A DNA stretch of 64,000 nt from Prevotella sp. GTDB taxonomy: Bacteria > Bacteroidota > Bacteroidia > Bacteroidales > Bacteroidaceae. The stretch covers positions 1-64,000 of the forward strand of contig JALFSW010000066.1 in assembly GCA_022779305.1 (NCBI GenBank). The letters run 5' to 3'. Position 1 is the first letter of the stretch; every line of letters begins with the position of its first letter. This document shows positions 9,673 to 17,767 of this stretch, piece after piece. The notes under the pieces were generated by a model, which ran no database searches, was not told the DNA's origin, and saw only the letters and a program-made list of their open reading frames with translations. The position numbers and the translations under genes are program-made.

Positions 9673-9715
9673 AGTAAGTAAGGCTCAGTTATTGTGCAAC
9701 TGAGCCTTACTTACT
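9673..9715. repeat. Perfect 18-bp palindromic hairpin (CAACTGAGCC family)
   Basis: AGTAAGTAAGGCTCAGTT (9673-9690) and its exact complement (9698-9715) are separated by 7 bases. No T-run follows on either strand, so it is not a standard terminator. The core TGCAACTGAGCC recurs at 56719-56730 in a second hairpin. It lies 115 bases beyond the glycerate kinase stop. Confidence 0.7.
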
Positions 9716-9743
9716 GTTACTTCAGTTTATATTCAAAACAAAT

Positions 9744-9766
9744 CTGATTATCAAATACTTATAAAT
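9744..9766. repeat. Intergenic motif CTGA-N5-AARTAYTTATAAAT, copy 1
   Basis: The motif is CTGATTATC followed by AAATACTTATAAAT. Close matches occur at 25200-25222 and 56658-56680, with partial ones at 5174-5189 and 52016-52031. All are intergenic, which suggests a repeated extragenic sequence or a protein-binding site. Confidence 0.5.
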
Positions 9767-9829
9767 CTCGAAATATCTATCAGAAATCAATCATAAAATG
9801 ACATTTAAAAGCATACATTTTTCTCTGTT

Positions 9830-10912
9830 TTAAACGCTGAAATTTGTACCGGTATGATGAGAAAAGACGGCTGCGCACGCTTGTTGAATATGCTTTTTTG
9901 CCGTTTCTTTTTCAAGGGCAAGTTCCAAGGGGAAATCTGGCGGATTAACACTGCGAACCGTCTGAAAACCAGCAGCAATTAATTCTTCTTTATGGATAAT
10001 TCTGCCCGCTATTAAATGCACAGAAATATGCTCTTTTTGTCCATATTCCAAAACCTTTTGGGGCAGTTTCCCCATCAACGTTTGCCGATCGGAGCACCCC
10101 TCTCCCGTCAGAATGAAGTCTGCACCAGCTATCAAGTTTGCGAAATTTATCTCCTCCAACAAAAGTGTTGCTCCCGATTGCATCTTGGCATGGAAAAACT
10201 GCATAAAAGCATAACCCAGTCCTCCAGCCGCACCTGCCCCTTTCTGCAGCGAACAATCACGACCAAGTTTCCGAAGCGCCATCTGAGAAAAAGTCTGCGC
10301 ACGTCTTTCCAAACATTCCACATCGTCAGGATTTGCACCCTTTTGAGAAGCAAAGACATGCGCAGCACCCGAAACGCCACACAACGGATTTTCTACATCA
10401 GACGCCAATGTGATGTCGAGCGAAAAAGAAGGGACTTTATACCACAATTCTCCATACACCTCTCGAAAACATTTCAACATTCCCAACCCACAATCACTCG
10501 TTGCCGATCCGCCTAAGCCGATGAGAAAACTTTTACATCCACGACGCACAGCATCTATCAGTAATTCACCAACCCCATAAGTAGTTGCAATCAAAGGATT
10601 TAATTCTTCTTTCTTCAAGAGATTAATTCCACAAGCCGACGCAGTTTCAAGGATGCAAAGACCATCTGATTTTCGGATGGCATAACACCCCTTAATGGGG
10701 CGCATCAAAGCATCATGACAGGCTGCAACAACAACGTCGCAATCAAAATTCCTACAATAAGCCTCCAGCATCCCGTCTCCACCATCACTAAGTGGAACAC
10801 AATGGATTGCTGCCGTGGGGCAAAGCCGAGCAAAGATTTCTTTTGCTGCCATTTCAGCCTCAAAAGATGATAGACAGCCTTTAAAGCTATCAATAGCCAA
10901 TACGATTTTCAC
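9830..10912 (-). CDS. glxK: Glycerate 2-kinase
   Basis: A 360-residue kinase of the GarK/GlxK family that phosphorylates D-glycerate to 2-phosphoglycerate, feeding glycolysis. The start KIVLAIDSFKG, the SDGGDG motif near residue 43, GLGGSATSDCGLGML in the middle and the C-terminal LTGEGCSDRQTL...GK are all family hallmarks. The start codon is GTG (no in-frame ATG nearby fits the family N-terminus). MITE copy B begins only 12 bases upstream of it, so the gene's promoter must lie in or beyond that element. It stands alone on its strand. Confidence 0.93.
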   Translation of the reverse strand: MKIVLAIDSFKGCLSSFEAEMAAKEIFARLCPTAAIHCVPLSDGGDGMLEAYCRNFDCDVVVAACHDALMRPIKGCYAIRKSDGLCILETASACGINLLKKEELNPLIATTYGVGELLIDAVRRGCKSFLIGLGGSATSDCGLGMLKCFREVYGELWYKVPSFSLDITLASDVENPLCGVSGAAHVFASQKGANPDDVECLERRAQTFSQMALRKLGRDCSLQKGAGAAGGLGYAFMQFFHAKMQSGATLLLEEINFANLIAGADFILTGEGCSDRQTLMGKLPQKVLEYGQKEHISVHLIAGRIIHKEELIAAGFQTVRSVNPPDFPLELALEKETAKKHIQQACAAVFSHHTGTNFSV

Positions 10913-10924
10913 AATATTTTCTCC

Positions 10925-11120
10925 AACCCAATTCGACCATTAGCCGCCTGAGTTTCTTTTTTATTTTACTTTTCAACTTCCCAACTGCTTACATCTGCTT
11001 GCCTGCAACTTATTTAGCGTTGTCACTCGAAGTAGCCCGTTACATCTGCGAGAAAACGCTGAACAAACTGCACAGACCATCAGACGCATTCCCTTTGGTC
11101 TCTAATGACCGAATTGGGTT
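10925..11120. mobile_element. MITE-like element, copy B (complete)
   Basis: A 196-bp element with inverted ends: 10925-10944 reads AACCCAATTCGACCATTAGC, and 11101-11120 is the complement of AACCCAATTCGGTCATTAGA. It has the same orientation as copy A. It sits between divergent glxK and sppA, so it separates or contributes to two 5' regions. Confidence 0.75.
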
Positions 11121-11168
11121 CAATTTCTATTCGTTTCTTGCGCAAAGATACAAAGAAATCAACAAAAA

Positions 11169-11200
11169 TTTGGCTTTTACCACATTTATATATATCTTTG
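11169..11200 (+). promoter_or_regulatory. Consensus promoter of sppA
   Basis: TTTG at 11169-11172 is followed after 20 bases by TATCTTTG at 11193-11200. This predicts a leader of about 23 bases before the ATG at 11228 and rules out longer in-frame starts inside the MITE. Confidence 0.8.
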
Positions 11201-11227
11201 CAAAAAATAAATCAGAACATAAATTTT

Positions 11228-12997
11228 ATGAAGGACTTCTTTAAAAACGTTTTTTCCACCATTGTTGGTCTTTTCCTTTTCAGTGTCATCATGACTATTT
11301 TTGGTTTCATCAGTCTCTTTGGGATGATAGCCGTAGGATCGCAAACAACTGAGATTGCAAACAATTCTGTGCTGGTTGTCAATCTTTCAGGCGTGATGAA
11401 CGAACGTGAAGAATCTGACTTCATGTCGGAACTAACAGGAAAGGTTTCTAACAAAATCGGATTAGAAGACTTTATGAATGGCATCAAGAAAGCCAAGACA
11501 AACGATAATATCAAAGGAATTTATTTGGAAGCGGGTGCATTCGTTCCCAACTCTATTGCATCTTTGCAGGAGGTGAGAGCAGCATTGGAAGATTTCAAGA
11601 AAAGTGGTAAATGGGTGGTTGCTTATGGCGATATATACACCCAAGGCACCTATTATCTTGCATCAGTAGCCAACAAGGTCTACATCAATCCACAAGGACA
11701 AATAGACTGGCGAGGACTTTCTTCTCAGCCCATATTTCTCAAAGATGTATTGGCAAAATTTGGTGTAAAAATGCAGGTAGCCAAAGTGGGAACCTACAAA
11801 AGTGCAACAGAACAATTCACTGGCGAAAAAATGAGTGATGCCGACCGACAACAAACCACAGCCTATCTCACTAGCATGTGGGGTAATATCACAAAAGAAG
11901 TGGGAAAAAGTCGCAACATTTCTGTGGAGAAACTCAATGAATATGCCGACAATCTCGCACTTCTAAACACAGCAGAGGAATATAAAAAACTGAAAATGGT
12001 GGACGGACTCCTCTACACAGATCAAGTGAAAGGCGAAATCAAAAAACTTTTGAAACTGGGAAGCGATGAAAACATTTCGCAAGTTTCTTTGGCAGACTTG
12101 AGAGACATAGACGAAGACTATACAGGAGACGAAATTGCTGTTTATTATGCCTACGGAAACATTGTAGACGGAGCAGCAGGTGGCACGTTTTCAGGTGAAA
12201 CAGTCATTGATGGACAAGTGGTTTGCAAAGACATTGAAGCATTGATGAACAATGAGAATGTAAAGGCGGTAGTCATCAGAGTAAACTCTGGTGGTGGCTC
12301 TGCCTATGCGTCAGAACAGATTTGGCATCAAATCGTGGAACTGAAAAAGAAGAAACCCGTAGTAATCAGTATGGGTGGTATGGCTGCTTCTGGTGGGTAT
12401 TACATTTCAGCACCAGCCAATTGGATAGTTGCCGAACCTACAACCATCACAGGGTCGATTGGAATTTTCGGAATGTTCCCTGACTTCAGTCAGTTACTCA
12501 CAGAAAAATTGGGTGTGAAGTTTGATGAAGTCAAAACCAATAAGAACGCAAGTTTTGGTACGATGGCACGCCCATTCAATGCTGAAGAAATTGCTTATTT
12601 GGAACGTTACATCGCACGTGGTTATAATTTATTCAAAAGCCGTGTAGCTGCTGGACGCAAAATAAGCGATAGTCAAGTGGAGAATGTAGCACAAGGACAC
12701 GTTTTTACGGGAGAGGATGCGCTGAAAATCAAACTCGTTGATGAGTTGGGCGGACTCGACAAGGCAATTGCCAAAGCAGCAGCCATTGCAAAAATAGATG
12801 ACTACTACACTGCCACTTATCCAGCAAAAGCCGATTGGATGGATCAACTTTTCTACAAAGCAACCACTGGTAACTATTTGGACGAACAGCTCCGTGCAGG
12901 ACTTGGCAGCTATTATGAATCGTTTGCATTCATCAAAAACATCAACCAGCATGCTGCCATCCAAGCACGCATTCCTTATCTCCCAAACATTCACTAA
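11228..12997 (+). CDS. sppA: Signal peptide peptidase SppA, 67-kDa type
   Basis: A 590-residue inner-membrane serine protease that degrades cleaved signal peptides. An N-terminal membrane helix lies at about residues 10-37. Two ClpP-like repeats follow. The general-base lysine is K191 in GTYKSATEQF and the nucleophile S388 in MAASGGYYIS, the arrangement of the long SppA form (Lys in the first repeat, Ser in the second). The ATG is fixed by the upstream promoter. lpxK follows after 63 bases. Confidence 0.95.
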   Translation: MKDFFKNVFSTIVGLFLFSVIMTIFGFISLFGMIAVGSQTTEIANNSVLVVNLSGVMNEREESDFMSELTGKVSNKIGLEDFMNGIKKAKTNDNIKGIYLEAGAFVPNSIASLQEVRAALEDFKKSGKWVVAYGDIYTQGTYYLASVANKVYINPQGQIDWRGLSSQPIFLKDVLAKFGVKMQVAKVGTYKSATEQFTGEKMSDADRQQTTAYLTSMWGNITKEVGKSRNISVEKLNEYADNLALLNTAEEYKKLKMVDGLLYTDQVKGEIKKLLKLGSDENISQVSLADLRDIDEDYTGDEIAVYYAYGNIVDGAAGGTFSGETVIDGQVVCKDIEALMNNENVKAVVIRVNSGGGSAYASEQIWHQIVELKKKKPVVISMGGMAASGGYYISAPANWIVAEPTTITGSIGIFGMFPDFSQLLTEKLGVKFDEVKTNKNASFGTMARPFNAEEIAYLERYIARGYNLFKSRVAAGRKISDSQVENVAQGHVFTGEDALKIKLVDELGGLDKAIAKAAAIAKIDDYYTATYPAKADWMDQLFYKATTGNYLDEQLRAGLGSYYESFAFIKNINQHAAIQARIPYLPNIH

Positions 12998-13060
12998 ACA
13001 AAGCGGGGGGAGGAAGAAAACAATAAGGATATAAAAACAGTAATATTCTCAATCAATTAT

Positions 13061-14248
13061 ATGGAAGGCGACCTCATTAAAATTCACAAATGGCTTCTGC
13101 CCCTCAGCTGGCTCTATGGGGCAGTTGTGAGCATTCGCAACGAATTGTTTGAACTCGGAGTACTGAAGAGTAGGAGTTTTGACGTGCCTGTCATATCGGT
13201 TGGGAACATCACAGTGGGGGGATCGGGGAAAACACCACATGTGGAATATCTTGTTAATTTACTCAAAGACATTGCACAAGTAGCAGTTCTTTCACGAGGC
13301 TACAAACGCAAAAGCAAAGGTTATGTCTTGGCAGACCTTGACACACCTATGACGGAAATTGGTGATGAACCTTTCCAGATGAAACATAAGTTTCCAAACG
13401 TGCATGTGGCAGTTGATAAAAACAGATGTACAGGCATTGACAGACTTACCACAGATGAAGCAACAAACAATACAGATGTGGTGCTGTTGGACGATGCCTT
13501 TCAACACAGATATGTGAAACCAGGCATCAATATTCTCTTGGTGGACTATCATCGATTGATTATCTATGACAAACTATTACCAGCTGGTAGGTTGCGTGAA
13601 CCACTTTCAGGGAAACACAGGGCAGATATTATCATCATCACAAAATGTCCCAAAGAGCTAAGCCCCATCAACTATCGTGTGCTGAGTAAAGCAATGGAAC
13701 CTTATCCGTTTCAAGAACTTTTCTTCACCACCTTAGAATATTGCGATTTGAAGCCCATCTTCGAAGAAGAAGCACTTCAAAAGGAGATTAAACTACAAGA
13801 AATTCAAAATTATAACATACTTCTTTTAACAGGAATTGCACTGCCCAAACAGTTAGAACTCGATATAAGGAAGTTTTCAAAGAACAAACATTTAGACATA
13901 TTAGCATATCCAGATCACCACTCTTTTAAGAAAAAAGACATTGCAGAGATCAATAAACGGTTTGCAGAAATTCCTGAACCCAAAATCGTTATTACCACAG
14001 AGAAAGATATGGCACGCCTTATCTGCCTCGAAGGTATAGACGAAGCAGTCAGAAAAAATATCTACACACTACCTATCAAAGTGAAGTTCATGCTGGAACA
14101 GCAAGAGAAATTTAACGAAAAAATACTATCCTATGTACAAAAAAATTCAAGAAACAGCATCTTGGCTAAAAGCAAGAATGCAGTCAAGCCCAAAGACAGC
14201 CATCATTCTCGGAACAGGGTTAGGACAATTAGCTTCAGAAATCACTGA
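13061..14248 (+). CDS. lpxK: Tetraacyldisaccharide 4'-kinase
   Basis: LpxK phosphorylates the lipid A disaccharide precursor at the 4' position at the inner-membrane face. The 395 residues include an N-terminal membrane-associated helix and the Walker A loop in GNITVGGSGKTP (about residues 48-59), then the LSRGYKRKSKGY stretch and the DDAFQHR motif typical of the family. The last 39 codons overlap punA in another frame (116 bases). The overlapping tail is basic and of low complexity, so the essential part probably ends before it. Confidence 0.94.
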   Translation: MEGDLIKIHKWLLPLSWLYGAVVSIRNELFELGVLKSRSFDVPVISVGNITVGGSGKTPHVEYLVNLLKDIAQVAVLSRGYKRKSKGYVLADLDTPMTEIGDEPFQMKHKFPNVHVAVDKNRCTGIDRLTTDEATNNTDVVLLDDAFQHRYVKPGINILLVDYHRLIIYDKLLPAGRLREPLSGKHRADIIIITKCPKELSPINYRVLSKAMEPYPFQELFFTTLEYCDLKPIFEEEALQKEIKLQEIQNYNILLLTGIALPKQLELDIRKFSKNKHLDILAYPDHHSFKKKDIAEINKRFAEIPEPKIVITTEKDMARLICLEGIDEAVRKNIYTLPIKVKFMLEQQEKFNEKILSYVQKNSRNSILAKSKNAVKPKDSHHSRNRVRTISFRNH

Positions 14249-14942
14249 TAGTTATGCGTTTTCTTACAAAGATATTCCCAATTTTCCCATCTCAACTGTA
14301 GAAGGACACGCAGGTAGTCTTATCTTTGGTAAACTCGGCGATAAGGATATTATCGCTATGAAAGGACGCTTCCACTTCTATGAGGGTTACAACATGAAGG
14401 AAGTCACCTTCCCTATTCGTGTTATGCACGAATTGGGAATAGAAACCTTGTTTGTGTCAAATGCCTCTGGAGGTATGAACGCTGCATTCCAAATAGGCGA
14501 CTTGATGGTCATCACAGACCACATTAATTTCTTCCCAGAACATCCGTTGCATGGTCCGAACTTTCCAACAGGTCCACGATTTCCCGATATGCATGAGCCC
14601 TATGACCACAAACTCATTACTTTGGCAAAAGAAATAGCCAATGAAAAAGGAATACGTTTGATGGAAGGTGTTTACGTAGGTGTGCAAGGTCCAACCTTTG
14701 AGACACCAGCGGAATATCGCATGTATCGCTTATTGGGTGGAGATGCTGTGGGGATGAGCACTGTTCCCGAAGTAATTGTGGCACGCCACGCTGGTATAAA
14801 AGTCTTTGGGCTCAGCGTAATCACCGACCTTGGAGGCTTTGATACACCCGTTGAAGTGAGCCACGAGGAAGTACAGGAGGCTGCAAACAAAGCACAACCA
14901 CTAATGACGGAAATCGTACGAGAAATGATCAAACGTTCATAA
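14133..14942 (+). CDS. punA: Purine nucleoside phosphorylase
   Basis: A 269-residue trimeric-type purine nucleoside phosphorylase that splits inosine and guanosine to base and ribose-1-phosphate for salvage. Family motifs: ILGTGLGQLASEI phosphate loop near residue 25, GHAGSLIFG, MKGRFHFYEGY, SNASGGMN, GPTFETPAEYRMYRLLGGDAVGMSTVPE and the late VITDLGG. The ATG at 14133 yields the family's normal N-terminus, so the overlap with lpxK looks genuine. A terminator follows the stop. Confidence 0.96.
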   Translation: MYKKIQETASWLKARMQSSPKTAIILGTGLGQLASEITDSYAFSYKDIPNFPISTVEGHAGSLIFGKLGDKDIIAMKGRFHFYEGYNMKEVTFPIRVMHELGIETLFVSNASGGMNAAFQIGDLMVITDHINFFPEHPLHGPNFPTGPRFPDMHEPYDHKLITLAKEIANEKGIRLMEGVYVGVQGPTFETPAEYRMYRLLGGDAVGMSTVPEVIVARHAGIKVFGLSVITDLGGFDTPVEVSHEEVQEAANKAQPLMTEIVREMIKRS

Positions 14943-14970
14943 GTATAATAGAGAATTGTGAAAGAACAAC

Positions 14971-15007
14971 AACCTTCGTAAAGCCATCAGATAACTTTAC
15001 GAAGGTT
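14971..15007 (+). terminator. Terminator-like hairpin after punA
   Basis: A perfect 13-bp stem AACCTTCGTAAAG/CTTTACGAAGGTT with an 11-base loop is followed by a pyrimidine-rich run. The T-run is interrupted, so attenuation instead of full termination before thiL is possible. Confidence 0.65.
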
Positions 15008-15044
15008 CTCTTATCTTCATTCCTCAAAAACAATAAAAAAAGAA

Positions 15045-16151
15045 ATGGAAATCAAAGAATTAGGCGAATTTGGACTTATCGACCACCTCACCCAAGACAT
15101 CACTTCCAAAAATCCATCTACCATTTTAGGCATAGGCGATGATGCGTCAGTGATTTGCCATGAAGGAAAAGAAACATTGATTTCTACCAACATGTTTATG
15201 GAAGGTATTCAATTCGACCTTACCTATATAGACATGTACCACTTAGGCTATAAATGTGGGACAGTAGCTATCAGCAATATCTTTGCAATGAATGGACAAC
15301 CAACACAGCTCTTGGTTTCTATCGCAATCGGAAAGCGCATTAAAGTTAATGATTTAGACAGGTTTTATGCGGGTTTAAAGGCGGTTAGTGAGAAATGGGG
15401 TGTAGACATTATTGGCGGAGACACAACCGCTTCCTACACAGGTTTGGCAATTAACGTTACGTGCATTGGTAATGCTCAAAAAGAAACTATCACACGCCGC
15501 AATGGTGCATCGCCCACAGATATTATATGTGTATCGGGTGACTTGGGTGCAGCCTATATGGGACTTCAAATTCTTGAAAGAGAAAAGAGTGTTTACTATC
15601 AACAGATAGAAGAATACAATAAAAAGCTGAAAGCCTTAGAACAAAATGGCAAACAGGCTCAATCAGACGCATTGAAGGTTGAAAAAGAGGCCATTGCAAA
15701 CTTTCAACCAGACTTTGCAGGCAAAGAATATCTAATCGACCGACAATTGAAACCCGAAGCACAAGGTGAACTCATTCATCAATTGCACTCACTTGACATT
15801 AAACCTACGGCAATGATAGACATTTCAGATGGTTTAGCCAGTGAATTGAAACACATCTGCAAACAAAGCCAATGCGGTTGCAGAATCTACGAAGACAAAC
15901 TGCCTATAGATTATCAAACAGCGGTGGCGTGCGAAGAATTCAATCTCAACCTCACTACAGCTGCACTCAATGGTGGCGAAGATTATGAACTTCTCTTCAC
16001 AATTCCCATTTCCGACCACGCAAAATTAGAAGGTATTAAAAATATTCGCCAAATAGGTTACATCACTGAAAAATCTTTAGGCGAATACATCATAACACGA
16101 GATGGGAGCGAATTTGAGTTGCAAGCACAGGGCTGGGTGAACAAAACCTAA
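15045..16151 (+). CDS. thiL: Thiamine-phosphate kinase
   Basis: ThiL phosphorylates thiamine monophosphate to the active cofactor thiamine pyrophosphate. The 368-residue protein has the AIR-synthase-like fold: N-terminal GEFGLIDHLT, the Mg/ATP site ILGIGDDASVI near residue 30, the helix with AISNIFAMNGQPTQLLVSIA, GGDTTAS around residue 125, SGDLGAAYMGL, and the late DISDGLASEL and NGGEDYELLF motifs. No TPP riboswitch is visible upstream. It may be read through from punA or use a weak promoter. Confidence 0.95.
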   Translation: MEIKELGEFGLIDHLTQDITSKNPSTILGIGDDASVICHEGKETLISTNMFMEGIQFDLTYIDMYHLGYKCGTVAISNIFAMNGQPTQLLVSIAIGKRIKVNDLDRFYAGLKAVSEKWGVDIIGGDTTASYTGLAINVTCIGNAQKETITRRNGASPTDIICVSGDLGAAYMGLQILEREKSVYYQQIEEYNKKLKALEQNGKQAQSDALKVEKEAIANFQPDFAGKEYLIDRQLKPEAQGELIHQLHSLDIKPTAMIDISDGLASELKHICKQSQCGCRIYEDKLPIDYQTAVACEEFNLNLTTAALNGGEDYELLFTIPISDHAKLEGIKNIRQIGYITEKSLGEYIITRDGSEFELQAQGWVNKT

Positions 16152-16207
16152 ATGTGGAGGCTTTACTTTGTAAACAAACGTTAATTTCAAAAAAAAGAAC
16201 GAGAAAG

Positions 16208-16239
16208 TTTGGTTATTTCAAAAAGAATAAGTAACTTTG
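16208..16239 (+). promoter_or_regulatory. Consensus promoter of tRNA-Phe
   Basis: TTTG (16208-16211), 20 bases, then TAACTTTG (16232-16239). The predicted start point leaves a 5' leader of about 45 bases to be removed by RNase P. Confidence 0.85.
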
Positions 16240-16288
16240 CACTCGCAATTCAGAAATGACTTCTAAGTCATATCAAGGATGAAAGAAA

Positions 16289-16361
16289 GGTGCCATAGCT
16301 CAGTTGGTAGAGCAAAGGACTGAAAATCCTTGTGTCCCCGGTTCGATTCCTGGTGGCACCA
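16289..16361 (+). tRNA. tRNA-Phe (GAA)
   Basis: A 73-base cloverleaf: acceptor GGTGCCA pairs with TGGCACC, the D-arm carries AGCTCAGTTGGTAGAGC, the anticodon stem AAGGA/TCCTT encloses CTGAAAA with anticodon GAA, and the T-arm contains GGTTCGATTCC. The 3' CCA is not encoded. It is a single gene with its own promoter and terminator. Confidence 0.98.
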
Positions 16362-16376
16362 CTCCTCCTTTCATTT

Positions 16377-16411
16377 AGGGCGGTTCTCTTTTTGAGTCCG
16401 CTCTTTTTTTT
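16377..16411 (+). terminator. Intrinsic terminator after tRNA-Phe
   Basis: A stem of AGGGCGG with CCGCTCT (one G-U pair) is followed by a run of eight or nine T. Confidence 0.8.
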
Positions 16412-16451
16412 GCTCCAAAAATAAGGTAACTACTACATCAATAGAACTTGA

Positions 16452-17096
16452 ATGAAACGTTTACACATTACGCTGGCTGCTATTCTCATTTTTTTTGTCT
16501 CGTGTTCTGACAAAAAAAAGAACGTAACAGACACTTCTGTTGAAAACCAATCAGAAGTATTGATTCATCAAATACAAAAGACTTCTAAACTCTATACATC
16601 TGAAATTCAGATACATAAAATTATAACCCATAGCGACACTATTATTGCTAAAGTGCAATTCTTAAATATCAAAAAAGACATACCGCTTGAAAATCTTGGT
16701 ATCAGGAAAATAGCCATTCCCATTGATGCGACCGTGAAAACTTACATAGACTTCAGTAACTTCGGAAATGAGCATGTTCGCATCCACAATCAGCACATCA
16801 ACATCACGCTTCCTGACCCCAAAATCGAACTAACCAGCACGAAAATCAACCATAAAGAAATCAAGGAGCAAAACCCATTTTTGCGTTCTGACTTTACAGA
16901 CGAGGAGCTTGCAAACTATGCGCAACAAGGACGTGACGCCATCATAAAATCCATTGCCCAAACAAACATCACAGAAACGGCAAAGGAAAGTGCTATCCGA
17001 CAGTTGCTCCCCATCTTGAGAGCAATGGGGTACAAAGATGAAAACATCACAATTACATTCAGAAGAAACGTTCAAAAAGCGAAATCGAAAAATTAA
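16452..17096 (+). CDS. DUF4230 lipoprotein
   Basis: A 214-residue predicted lipoprotein. The signal peptide ends at a lipobox with Cys18 (FFVSC). The rest matches DUF4230: an N-terminal beta-rich part beginning TSKLYTSEIQIHKII, then a helical tail with EELANYAQQGRDAII...ETAKESAIRQLLPIL. The function of DUF4230 is unknown. A second DUF4230 gene follows after 9 bases, so the two are likely co-expressed and may act together, one lipid-anchored and one membrane-anchored. Confidence 0.85.
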   Translation: MKRLHITLAAILIFFVSCSDKKKNVTDTSVENQSEVLIHQIQKTSKLYTSEIQIHKIITHSDTIIAKVQFLNIKKDIPLENLGIRKIAIPIDATVKTYIDFSNFGNEHVRIHNQHINITLPDPKIELTSTKINHKEIKEQNPFLRSDFTDEELANYAQQGRDAIIKSIAQTNITETAKESAIRQLLPILRAMGYKDENITITFRRNVQKAKSKN

Positions 17097-17105
17097 TAAG
17101 CCAAA

Positions 17106-17759
17106 ATGGGGACAAAGAAAAACAATAAAAACATAATAGCGTGGCTGCGCTTTGGTGCAAAATATAAATTTTATGCCATCGTGCTTTCCATCATCATTGG
17201 AGCAATCTTCTTCATTGGCTTTCTTTGGAAGCAAAACGATTATGCTATAAAAGCCGAAACCACCATCAACCAGAAGATAGACATCACGCCATCTGAAATC
17301 AGAAGCATCCAAGACATTGGACAATGGGAATTTCTCCACGTAAGCACCGAAGAGTTGGTGGACACCATAAGAGAACATTTTTTAAGTAACGACAGACTAA
17401 CAAGGATATATTACGGCAGCATTCGATTAGGTATTGATCTCAAAAAGTTCGATCCTAAACAAACAAAAGTTGCAAACGACACACTTTTTGCCACCTTACC
17501 TCCTATCGAGATACTTGATCCCAACATCATTGATGAAGCTCGCACACGTGCCTTTATTGAAGAAGGAAATTGGAATGCAGCCGACAGAGAGATGCTCTAT
17601 GAACAAGCTAAACACAAAATTCTGCAACGCTGTCTGACCAAAAACAACCTGCAGGTAGCCGAAGAAAATGCAAAAACTCAACTCGGAAATGTTTTCAAGG
17701 CAATGGGGTTTAAGGTTGTTGTCATTAAAATAGAAAAAAATAAACTCACAAACAAATAA
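17106..17759 (+). CDS. DUF4230 membrane-anchored protein
   Basis: A 217-residue paralogue of the preceding gene. Instead of a lipobox it has a basic N-terminus and one membrane helix at about residues 25-45. The family tail is recognisable (EARTRAFIEEGNWNAADREMLYEQAKHKIL, then LGNVFKAMGFKVVVI). The MATE gene begins 8 bases after its stop, so all three may form one transcript. Function unknown. Confidence 0.83.
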   Translation: MGTKKNNKNIIAWLRFGAKYKFYAIVLSIIIGAIFFIGFLWKQNDYAIKAETTINQKIDITPSEIRSIQDIGQWEFLHVSTEELVDTIREHFLSNDRLTRIYYGSIRLGIDLKKFDPKQTKVANDTLFATLPPIEILDPNIIDEARTRAFIEEGNWNAADREMLYEQAKHKILQRCLTKNNLQVAEENAKTQLGNVFKAMGFKVVVIKIEKNKLTNK

Positions 17760-17767
17760 AAACAAGA

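Noticed and set aside
9673..9715. Terminator of glycerate kinase
   Set aside because: The stem is strong, but no T-run follows on the minus strand, and it lies 115 bases after the stop codon.
11105..11227. Longer N-terminus for SppA
   Set aside because: The extra 41 codons come from the MITE and lie upstream of the consensus promoter at 11169-11200.
14943..15044. TPP riboswitch before thiL
   Set aside because: Only a simple 13-bp hairpin is present; none of the conserved THI-box segments are seen.
16289..16361. Integration site at tRNA-Phe
   Set aside because: No duplicated tRNA 3' end, integrase or foreign block is visible on either side.
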